From NCBI RefSeq assembly GCF_050589605.1, contig NZ_JBNGOO010000004.1: DNA of 64,000 nucleotides. One strand, 5' to 3'. Origin of the DNA: Granulosicoccus sp947495035 (lineage in GTDB: Bacteria; Pseudomonadota; Gammaproteobacteria; Granulosicoccales; Granulosicoccaceae). Of this stretch, positions 26,556 through 33,628 are shown one piece after another; position 1 is the stretch's first letter, and every line of letters starts with the position of its first letter. Under the pieces are notes generated by a model. It was not told the DNA's origin. It did no database searches and saw only the letters and a list, made by a program, of their open reading frames with translations. The position numbers were made by a program, and so were the translations under genes.

Positions 26556-27646
26556 CGGACACTCCTCGGATCCAGCAGACCGTAGAGCACATCGGACAGC
26601 TTGTTGATGATGATGAAGACCATGCCGATGACCAGTGTGGCACCCAGGACGGCGTTCATGTCGGCATTGAGCAGGGCCACGGTGAGGTAGTTGCCGATTC
26701 CCGGCCAGGAAAACACGGTCTCGATCATGACCGAACCTTCCAGCAGACCGGCATAGGAGAGTCCGATGACCGTGATCAGCTGAACGCGAATCGGCAGAAA
26801 GGCATGCACCCACAGTACCCGCCAGCCAGGCACACCCTTGACGCGGGCCGTGGTGATGTACTCCTGACTGAGCTGATCCAGCATGAAGGAGCGTGTCATG
26901 CGTGCGATGTAGGCCAGCGCGAAGAAACCGAGGATGAACGCCGGCAGAGTGATATGGCTGACCGCATTCCAGAACACTTCCGTATCCCCGGCGAGCAGAC
27001 TGTCCACCAGCAGCAGGCCGGATACCGGATCGATCAGCCCTTCGAGATAGACATCCATGCGCCCTGGCCCGGCCACCCAGCCAAGCTTGGCATAGAACAG
27101 CGCCAGGCCGACCAGCCCCAGCCAGAACGCCGGTACGGCATAACCGGACAGAGCCAGCATGCGAATGATGTGATCGACCCAGCTGCCCTGATGGCTCGCG
27201 GCAAAGACTCCCATGGGCACACCGATGAGTACCCCGATGATGATGCCGATGGTGGCCATCTCCAGCGTGGCCGGAAAGACTCGAGCCAGATCGCTGATGA
27301 CTTCGCGATTGGTCGACACCGAGCGTCCCAGATCCCCCCCGAGAACATCCCCCACATAGGAGAAGAACTGCAGGATCAGCGGTCGATCCAGTCCCATGGC
27401 TATCCGCGCGGCTTCATACACTTCATTGGTGGCACGATCCCCGACGACCGACAGCACCGGGTCGATGGGAATGACACGACCGATGAAGAAGGTGACGGCC
27501 AACAACGCCAGAAAGGTCAACGCGACAACGAGCAGAAAACTCAGCAGCTTTCGGACGATGACCAGCCAGCGAGCTTCGCGCCGCGTTGTCACATTACCCG
27601 TGGAAGCGGGCAGCTTTGCAGTTGGGGATGACATGACAGGCAGCAT
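26552..27646 (-). CDS. Peptide/nickel-type ABC permease (DppB-like)
   Basis: This 364-aa protein (the ATG at 27634 is an alternative) is the first gene of the ABC operon. Its long N-terminal leader is followed by the first TM (LLSFLLVVALTFLALLAVTFFIG). The usual DppB signatures follow: RVIPIDPV, MGLDRPLILQFFSYVGDVLGGDLG, and the EAA loop TRSFMLDQLSQEYITTARVKGVPG. No solute-binding protein gene lies in this operon. The family-5 binding protein at 60.8 kb is the nearest candidate. Confidence 0.92.
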   Translation of the reverse strand: MLPVMSSPTAKLPASTGNVTTRREARWLVIVRKLLSFLLVVALTFLALLAVTFFIGRVIPIDPVLSVVGDRATNEVYEAARIAMGLDRPLILQFFSYVGDVLGGDLGRSVSTNREVISDLARVFPATLEMATIGIIIGVLIGVPMGVFAASHQGSWVDHIIRMLALSGYAVPAFWLGLVGLALFYAKLGWVAGPGRMDVYLEGLIDPVSGLLLVDSLLAGDTEVFWNAVSHITLPAFILGFFALAYIARMTRSFMLDQLSQEYITTARVKGVPGWRVLWVHAFLPIRVQLITVIGLSYAGLLEGSVMIETVFSWPGIGNYLTVALLNADMNAVLGATLVIGMVFIIINKLSDVLYGLLDPRSVR

Positions 27647-27703
27647 ACCGGAGTGCAGGCCGACCCAGCCTCAAATTGTCACGCGACCACGCGATGCAGA
27701 TCA

Positions 27704-28570
27704 TCAGAACGACTCGCCCTCGAAAAGCCCCTGTTTGAGTTTCAGCCTCTGCAACAGGAATTCACGACAACGCTGCACCCGCCGGGTCTTGCGCAGATCC
27801 GTGTGACTCAGAACCCATACCGACCAGTCGGAACGTGGCAGGCGAATAGGCAGTTTCTTCACCTCTTCATCGCCGAGCCCGTCAGGCATGTAGCAGTGCA
27901 TGCGAGCCACCCCGACGCCTGCTTTCACAGCCGCGTACATGCTCGATAGCGTATCCACCCGCATGGCGGTATAGGCGCTCGGGAAATGCGTGGTGGCCCA
28001 CTCCGGCAGTGAGTCCTCGCTGCTCCACTGCACCACGGGAACAGCATCCTCGACCGGCAGGCTTCTGCTGCAGTAGATACCGTGCTGCAAACCTGCCACC
28101 TTGCGCCCGACCAGATAATCGGGCGGTGCCTGCGTCAGCCGAATGGCCAGATCGGCTTCACGGCCGGCAAGGTCTCGCAGCCCGGGGTTGACGGTCAGAT
28201 TCAGTTGTATGGCAGGGCATTGCTTCTGGAAGTCTGCCAGATCCGGCGCCAGGCAATACTCGAACATGTCGTGCGTCATGGTCAGACTGATCGGTCCTTC
28301 GAGTCGGCTGTCGCGGCCATACAGGGTGCGTGAAATCTGCTGCGTCTGTTCCTCCATCTGCTGCGCCTGCTCGAGAATGGTGTAGGCAGCCTCTGCCATC
28401 TCGTAGCCGTCACGCTGGCGAATGAACAGCTCCACCCCGTGCTTCTGCTCGAAGCTCTGGATGCGCCGGGTGACCGTGGAATGATTGACGCCCAGCCGTT
28501 TCGCCGCGCCCGATGCACTACCGGAGCGCGCCACGGCCAGAAAATAGCGGATGTCATCCCAGTGATTCAT
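27704..28570 (-). CDS. LysR-family regulator, divergent from an ene-reductase
   Basis: This 288-aa protein has an N-terminal winged HTH (residues 5-60, LAVARSGSASGAAKRLGVNHSTVTRRIQ) and a periplasmic-binding-type effector domain from about 90. GVARMHCYMPDGLG in the C-terminal part is typical of the group that controls neighbouring oxidoreductase genes. It is transcribed away from the Old Yellow Enzyme gene; the 112-bp gap holds a perfect inverted repeat that probably binds it. Confidence 0.88.
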   Translation of the reverse strand: MNHWDDIRYFLAVARSGSASGAAKRLGVNHSTVTRRIQSFEQKHGVELFIRQRDGYEMAEAAYTILEQAQQMEEQTQQISRTLYGRDSRLEGPISLTMTHDMFEYCLAPDLADFQKQCPAIQLNLTVNPGLRDLAGREADLAIRLTQAPPDYLVGRKVAGLQHGIYCSRSLPVEDAVPVVQWSSEDSLPEWATTHFPSAYTAMRVDTLSSMYAAVKAGVGVARMHCYMPDGLGDEEVKKLPIRLPRSDWSVWVLSHTDLRKTRRVQRCREFLLQRLKLKQGLFEGESF

Positions 28571-28571
28571 G

Positions 28572-28587
28572 TGTGCATTTTTGCACA
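28572..28587. promoter_or_regulatory. Probable LysR operator (inverted repeat)
   Basis: TGTGCATTTTTGCACA is a perfect dyad (6-bp arms, TTTT centre) directly upstream of the LysR ATG. It lies within the divergent promoter region shared with the ene-reductase. A TGCATTTATTGCGA sequence follows as a possible weaker second site. Confidence 0.6.
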
Positions 28588-28682
28588 GATGGCATGCATT
28601 TATTGCGAATTTATCATCACCTCAGAGCTTCCTACAATCGCTGTCCGGAGCACCTGCAAACACGATCGAGAAAAAGACACCC

Positions 28683-29777
28683 ATGACAACACTCCACACA
28701 CCCCTGAACCTCGGATCGGTGGCATTGAAGAATCGCATCATCATGGCTCCGCTGACTCGCGGTCGCGCCGGCAGTGCAGGAATTCCCGGAGAGCTGATGG
28801 CGAACTACTACGCGCAACGAGCCAGCGCAGGACTGATCATTGCCGAGGCTACCGCCGTCAGTGCTGACGGTCGTGGCTGGCTGAACTCGCCCGGCCTGTA
28901 CAATGATGAGCAACAGAGCGGCTGGTGGAACGTGGCCGACCGGGTTCATCAGGCCAGCGGACGCATTTTCGTACAACTCTGGCACATGGGGGCCACCGTG
29001 CATCCCGACTTTCTCGATGGACGAGAACCCGTCTCCGCGTCTGCCGTCCGTCTCGAGGGCATGCTGACCACTCCCCGTGGGCGCGATCGCCAGCTGGTGG
29101 CGGCCAGACCCCTGTCCGTGGAGGAAATCGCAGAACAGGTAGGAAATTTTGCCCGTGCGGCTCGGCGTGCCATCGATGCCGGACTCGATGGCGTCGAAAT
29201 TCATGCGGCCAATGGTTTTCTGATCGATCAGTTCAACCGCGACAGCAGCAACCGGCGCAACGATGAATACGGCGGCTCGATCGACAATCGCCTGCGATTC
29301 CTGCGCGAAGTGGTCGCGGCCGTCTGCACCGAGATCGGCGCGGATAAAGTGGGCGTTCGTCTGTCACCCACCAACGCTTCCTGGGGCATCAGCGACAGCC
29401 AATACCGGGAGACCTTCACGCGGGCGTGCAGACTGCTCAATGGTCAGGGTCTGGCGTATCTGCATCTGCTGGAACATCGACCCGGTACCGACAAGGCCAT
29501 GGATGCGATGGAGTTTCTGACACCGCTGTTGCGCCGCTGCTTTGACGGCCCGCTTCTGGTGAATGGAGGGTATTGCAGAGAGTCAGCTCAACAGGCACTG
29601 GATGATGGCCTGGCCAGTGGCGTCACGTTCGGCACCCCGTTCATTGCCAACCCGGACCTGGTTGCACGATTTGCCACGGACAGCGCACTGGCTACTCCCA
29701 GGCGCGAGTTCTTCTACACCCCTGGCGCGGAAGGCTACACAGACTACGCGCCGATGCCATCACGATCAATGGCGTAG
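28683..29777 (+). CDS. Old Yellow Enzyme family ene-reductase (NemA-like)
   Basis: The ATG at 28683 (MTTLHTPLNLGSVALKNR) has GAGAAAAAGACACCC upstream and gives 364 aa. This FMN-dependent alpha/beta-barrel shows MAPLTRGRAG at the flavin site, HAANGFLIDQF with the His/Asn substrate-anchoring pair, and NDEYGGSIDNRLRF, all as in NemA/OYE. It reduces activated C=C bonds or nitro compounds using NAD(P)H. It is divergent from a LysR regulator, as NemA-type genes often are. Confidence 0.9.
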   Translation: MTTLHTPLNLGSVALKNRIIMAPLTRGRAGSAGIPGELMANYYAQRASAGLIIAEATAVSADGRGWLNSPGLYNDEQQSGWWNVADRVHQASGRIFVQLWHMGATVHPDFLDGREPVSASAVRLEGMLTTPRGRDRQLVAARPLSVEEIAEQVGNFARAARRAIDAGLDGVEIHAANGFLIDQFNRDSSNRRNDEYGGSIDNRLRFLREVVAAVCTEIGADKVGVRLSPTNASWGISDSQYRETFTRACRLLNGQGLAYLHLLEHRPGTDKAMDAMEFLTPLLRRCFDGPLLVNGGYCRESAQQALDDGLASGVTFGTPFIANPDLVARFATDSALATPRREFFYTPGAEGYTDYAPMPSRSMA

Positions 29778-30022
29778 ATCACCGAGGTCAGTCACAAGCT
29801 GCAAGAAGTATATTGCAAGCCTGATCCTGTCGCTCGATTTTAATAACCTCTGATCAGCACTGATGGGGCGCACCACGCAAGTGCAATAACGCCAGCAGGC
29901 GCGGCTTCAGACGCCCTCAATCAGGGCAGCGCATCCAGAATCGAACATGATCGGGATGCGAACAACAGCCTTGCCCTCGACTCCCAGATCCAGACAGGCA
30001 GACTGCTAACATCGACTCGTAA

Positions 30023-30045
30023 TTACCTGATTCAGGTAACTATTT
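30023..30045 (+). terminator. Intrinsic-terminator-like hairpin in the narK leader
   Basis: TTACCTGA-T-TCAGGTAA (8-bp arms, in practice a shorter stem with a small loop) is followed by CTATTTTTCG. It lies 246 bp past the ene-reductase stop and 226 bp before narK. It may end the former's transcript or attenuate the latter. Confidence 0.5.
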
Positions 30046-30214
30046 TTCGTTGCAGCAACCGTCATGCAAGGTTGAATCGGAAAGGATCTTTCAACTGCTG
30101 GCACCACCATTCCTGTCAGAGTCATCACGTTCTCTGCAAGTCTGGCGACGGCCTGCAGTCCAGAGCAAGACGCCTTGTCAGATCCGACAATCAACACTTG
30201 CCTATCGTGCAGCA

Positions 30215-30244
30215 ACGACCAGCGCGGGGGGAACCCCGGGTCGT
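30215..30244 (+). promoter_or_regulatory. GNRA-capped hairpin just before the narK ribosome-binding site
   Basis: CGGGG-GGAA-CCCCG (30225-30238) is stacked on ACGACC/GGTCGT (30215-30220 with 30239-30244), with a 4-nt bulge on the 5' side. The GGAA cap is a GNRA tetraloop. The Shine-Dalgarno TGGAG starts 8 nt further on. Confidence 0.55.
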
Positions 30245-30264
30245 CACTCAGTGGAGATTCGTCT

Positions 30265-31734
30265 ATGTCATCTTCGGGATTCAACATCTTCTCGTTCACC
30301 GGGAAGATGAAAGTGCTGCATCTCACCTGGTTTGCGTTTTTCATCACCTTTGTCGTCTGGTTCAACCTGGCGCCACTGCTCGGTCATATCCAGGAAAGTC
30401 TCGGACTGACACGCTCGCAGATCACCACGCTGCTGATTCTGAATGTGGCTCTGACGATTCCGGCACGTATCATCATCGGCATGTTGACCGATCAGCTGGG
30501 TCCTCGTCGGGTCTACTCCGGCCTGCTCATCATCTCCTCCATTCCCTGCTTTGTCTTCGCCGTTGCCGACAGCTTCACACAGCTGGCACTGGCGCGTTTC
30601 GCACTGGGATTCATCGGGGCAGGCTTTGTCATCGGCATCCGCATGGTCTCGGAGTGGTTCCCCTCCAATGAGCTGGGTACGGCCGAAGGCATCTACGGCG
30701 GCTGGGGCAATTTCGGTTCTGCCGCTGCAGCCTTCACTCTGCCGACCATCGCGCTGTTTTTCGGTGGCGATGACGGCTGGCGCTGGACGATCGGCCTGAC
30801 CGGGCTCATGGCACTGATCTACGGCTTCGTCTACTATTTCTCGGTCAGCGATGTTCCGAAAGGGTCCAAGTACTTTCGCCCCAAGAATTCCACGGCCATG
30901 GAAGTCACATCGAAGGAAGACTTCTGGTTCCTGTTGATCATGAAGGTGCCCCTGTACCTTGCGCTGGGTGCACTGGCCTGGCGTCTGAAGAACGTCGAGA
31001 TCTTCTCCACCCCGATCATGTACGTCATCTTCTTCGGTCTGCTGCTGCTCTACGTCTATGACTCGATGCTGACCTTCCGTGCCAATCGCAAGGTATTCAG
31101 CGAAGAGGTCCCCGAGTTCCAGCGCTACAAGTTCAAGCAGGTGGCCATTCTGAACATTCTGTATTTCGCCACATTCGGTTCCGAGCTGGCCGTGGTCTCC
31201 ATGCTGCCCCTGTTCTTTACCGAGACCTTCGGTCTGTCTGCCGTGGTCGCCGGCATGGTTGCCTCGGCCTACGCCTTCATGAACCTGATGTCGCGCCCGG
31301 GCGGTGGACTGATCTCTGATCGATACGGGCGCAAGAAAACCCTGCTCATCCTCACCGGCGGCCTGGCTGTCGGATATGCCTTGATGGGCACGGTCGATTC
31401 CACCTGGCCTGTCTGGCTGGCGGTGGTCGCGGCAATGGCCTGCTCCTTCTTCGTACAGGCCGGTGAAGGCGCTGTCTTTGCCGTGGTGCCCCTGATCAAA
31501 CGCTCGCTTACCGGGCAGATTGCCGGCATGACCGGTGCCTATGGCAATGTGGGCGCCGTCATCTACCTCATCATCTTCTCTCTGGTGGATGCCTCCACCT
31601 TCTTCATGGTGATTGCCGCCACTGCAGTGCTCGGATTTGTCTCTCTGTTGTATCTCGAAGAGCCCGAGGGTGAAATCGCTGAAGTGGACGAGGATGGTTC
31701 CGTTACAATCATCAATGTCGGTCGCACAGCCTGA
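30265..31734 (+). CDS. NarK/NasA-type MFS nitrate transporter
   Basis: I chose the ATG at 30265 (MSSSGFNIFSF) because of GTGGAGATTCGTCT upstream. An earlier in-frame start at 30175 would add a polar tail read through a hairpin. The 489-aa protein has 12 helices and the nitrate/nitrite porter features: WFNLAPLLGHI near TM1, RIIIGMLTDQLGPR, the Arg-bearing TM4 (GFVIGIRMVSEWFP), and the Gly-rich signatures GIYGGWGNFGSAAAA and GMTGAYGNVGAV. Context (kinase, nirBD, nasA) points to nitrate uptake for assimilation. The same order, MFS transporter then Ser/Thr kinase next to nirBD, is known in Pseudomonas aeruginosa. Confidence 0.9.
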   Translation: MSSSGFNIFSFTGKMKVLHLTWFAFFITFVVWFNLAPLLGHIQESLGLTRSQITTLLILNVALTIPARIIIGMLTDQLGPRRVYSGLLIISSIPCFVFAVADSFTQLALARFALGFIGAGFVIGIRMVSEWFPSNELGTAEGIYGGWGNFGSAAAAFTLPTIALFFGGDDGWRWTIGLTGLMALIYGFVYYFSVSDVPKGSKYFRPKNSTAMEVTSKEDFWFLLIMKVPLYLALGALAWRLKNVEIFSTPIMYVIFFGLLLLYVYDSMLTFRANRKVFSEEVPEFQRYKFKQVAILNILYFATFGSELAVVSMLPLFFTETFGLSAVVAGMVASAYAFMNLMSRPGGGLISDRYGRKKTLLILTGGLAVGYALMGTVDSTWPVWLAVVAAMACSFFVQAGEGAVFAVVPLIKRSLTGQIAGMTGAYGNVGAVIYLIIFSLVDASTFFMVIAATAVLGFVSLLYLEEPEGEIAEVDEDGSVTIINVGRTA

Positions 31735-31748
31735 ATGACTGCATGACC

Positions 31749-31796
31749 CGACATGAACCCTGCGTGGACCGCAAGCTGGCGGTCCGCGCAATGTCG
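31749..31796 (+). promoter_or_regulatory. Strong nested stem-loop between narK and the kinase gene
   Basis: A 12-bp stem with one G-T pair (31761-31772 with 31779-31790, loop AAGCTG) sits inside CGACAT/ATGTCG (31749-31754 with 31791-31796), with a 6-nt bulge on the 5' side. There is no T-run. It could trim or attenuate expression between the two genes. Confidence 0.6.
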
Positions 31797-31822
31797 TGTC
31801 CCGAGGGGTAAGGAGACCAGTA

Positions 31823-33592
31823 ATGAGCAACGGCCACAAGCGCATCCCCGGTCAGTTCCCCGCGCGGCCGTTGCAGGTGGTCATGGGTGGCTGTTCACGC
31901 ATCGGCCCCAAGGAACGCAATGACGACGCCATCGCCGGGCGCATCCCCGACAACACCTACGAGATGCACGTCAAGGGTGTGGTCGGGTGCATCGCCGATG
32001 GTATCTCCACCGGTCACAACTCCGATGTCGCGGCAAGAACATCGGTCATCCAGTTCGCTCAGGATTATTACGCCACACCGGAAAGCTGGCGGATTCAGGG
32101 GTGCGCCGCGCGTCTGCTGACGGCACTGAACTCCTGGCTCTACTCACAGAATGCCACCGGCATGCCGGAGAGCGATGGCAAGGTCACCACCTTTACCGCC
32201 CTGATTCTGAGATCGAATACGGCGCATGTGATTCACATCGGCGACACCCGCTGCATGCTGCTGCGAGATGGCGAGATCCAGACACTGACCGAGGATCACA
32301 ACGCCTCCTTCATGGGCACAGGCGAGACGTTGACACGCGCACTCGGTGCCGAACCGCATGTCCGGGCAGACTACATCCAGGAACGCTTTCAGACCGGAGA
32401 TGTCTTCCTGTTGACCACCGACGGTGTGCATGGTGTGCTGACGCCCGCACAGATCAAGGCCGTTCTGAACCGCCCACTCGAGACGCAAGCCCACCTGGAA
32501 GACGCTTCCAGAGCATTGTGTGATGCCGCCACCGAAGCCGGCAGCGAGGACAATCTCTCGGCACTGATATTACAAGTCGAAGACATCCCGTCGGAGACGC
32601 TGACCGAGGCCCATCAGCGACTGACCACACAGACCATCCCACCGGTGATGAAGCCCGGCAACCGGATAGACGGCTATGTGGTGCAGGAGGTGCTGCATTC
32701 CTCCACTCGCAGTCATGCCTATCGGGTCAGACGTACCACGGACGATGCCATCTGCGTGCTCAAGGCCCCATCGAAGAACTTCGAGGACAGCATCCAGTAC
32801 CTCGAAGGCTTCATGCTCGAACAGTGGGTAGGACGCCGTATCGACAATCCGCAGATCATGAAGATCCACGACCACGAAGAAACCCGCTTCCTCTACTACA
32901 TTGCCGAGTGGGTTCAGGGCGAGACTCTGCGCCAGTGGATGGATCGCAGCCCGAGGCCTTCCGTGGCCGATATCCTGCCCATACTGAGCTCACTGATCTC
33001 GGCAACACGCACTTTCCACCGACTGGGCATGGTGCATCGTGACCTGAAACCCGAGAACGTGATACTCGCCCCGGACGGCACCGTGAAGATCATCGATTTC
33101 GGTTCAGTACAGGTCACCGGCTTTTCCGATCTGCCAACGGCCAACGACGATGTGGTCCCCGAAGGCTCACTGAACTACATTGCCCCGGAAGTACTGACCG
33201 GCGGCGCTGCCACGAATCTGTCCGACCTGTTCAGTATTGCTGCCATGGTCTATGAGATGCTGGCCGGCCAGGTACCCTTCGCACTGGAAGAGCGGGTGGA
33301 GTTGCCCTCAGCCCCGTTCGACTGGTCGCTGAGACCCCTCAAATCCTACCGACCGGATCTGCCGGAGGCGACTGGTGCAGCCCTGGCGCGAGCCCTGTCC
33401 CACGATCCCGGCAAACGACCGGAAGTCATGACAGAGTTCCTGCGCAGTCTGCAGGATTCAATGAATCGCCGGACATCCGGCGACCAATGGACACCATTGA
33501 TTCAGCGAGGCTCGATCGACTTCTGGCGAGGATGGGCCATGGTCAGCACAGCGGCGGCACTGATCATGCTGATCGCGCTACTGCTGCACTGA
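31823..33592 (+). CDS. PP2C phosphatase-Ser/Thr kinase fusion of the nitrate assimilation cluster
   Basis: The ATG at 31823 follows GGTAAGGAGACCAGTA, an excellent ribosome-binding site; the product is 589 aa. Residues about 10-255 form a PP2C phosphatase with metal ligands in KERNDDA, ADGIS, LLTTDG and SEDNLSAL. Residues about 275-550 form a Hanks kinase: invariant Lys in CVLKAP, catalytic loop HRDLKPENV, DFG as IIDFGSV, and APE in NYIAPEVL. One C-terminal TM (AMVSTAAALIMLIALLL) anchors it with both catalytic domains in the cytoplasm. It lies between the nitrate transporter and the reductase genes, as PA1782 does in P. aeruginosa. Its substrate is unknown. Confidence 0.92.
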   Translation: MSNGHKRIPGQFPARPLQVVMGGCSRIGPKERNDDAIAGRIPDNTYEMHVKGVVGCIADGISTGHNSDVAARTSVIQFAQDYYATPESWRIQGCAARLLTALNSWLYSQNATGMPESDGKVTTFTALILRSNTAHVIHIGDTRCMLLRDGEIQTLTEDHNASFMGTGETLTRALGAEPHVRADYIQERFQTGDVFLLTTDGVHGVLTPAQIKAVLNRPLETQAHLEDASRALCDAATEAGSEDNLSALILQVEDIPSETLTEAHQRLTTQTIPPVMKPGNRIDGYVVQEVLHSSTRSHAYRVRRTTDDAICVLKAPSKNFEDSIQYLEGFMLEQWVGRRIDNPQIMKIHDHEETRFLYYIAEWVQGETLRQWMDRSPRPSVADILPILSSLISATRTFHRLGMVHRDLKPENVILAPDGTVKIIDFGSVQVTGFSDLPTANDDVVPEGSLNYIAPEVLTGGAATNLSDLFSIAAMVYEMLAGQVPFALEERVELPSAPFDWSLRPLKSYRPDLPEATGAALARALSHDPGKRPEVMTEFLRSLQDSMNRRTSGDQWTPLIQRGSIDFWRGWAMVSTAAALIMLIALLLH

Positions 33593-33604
33593 GCCGCCGA
33601 TGCA

Positions 33605-33628
33605 CGCCTGAATCATCTCGATCAGGCG
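33605..33628. terminator. Bidirectional hairpin between convergent kinase and nasA
   Basis: CGCCTGA (33605-33611) pairs with TCAGGCG (33622-33628) around a 10-nt loop. The right arm includes the nasA stop codon. No T-run follows. The 29-bp gap between the two convergent stops makes a shared terminator plausible. Confidence 0.5.

Larger units (their letters stand above)
29778..30264 (+). promoter_or_regulatory. Long narK leader/promoter region with several hairpins
   Basis: This is 487 bp without a gene. It holds GCCCT-caatc-AGGGC (29913-29927) and TTACCTGA-T-TCAGGTAA (30023-30039), the latter followed by CTATTTTT and resembling an intrinsic terminator. It also holds a strong two-part hairpin at 30215-30244 just before the narK Shine-Dalgarno. 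The arrangement is consistent with transcription attenuation/antitermination, which is known for nitrate assimilation genes (NasR, NasS/NasT), but no trans-factor is seen here. Confidence 0.5.

Noticed and set aside
30268..31845. 525-aa minus-strand ORF
   Set aside because: Antisense to the NarK-type transporter; composition (His, Gln, Asp, Gly rich) is typical of a reversed membrane gene.
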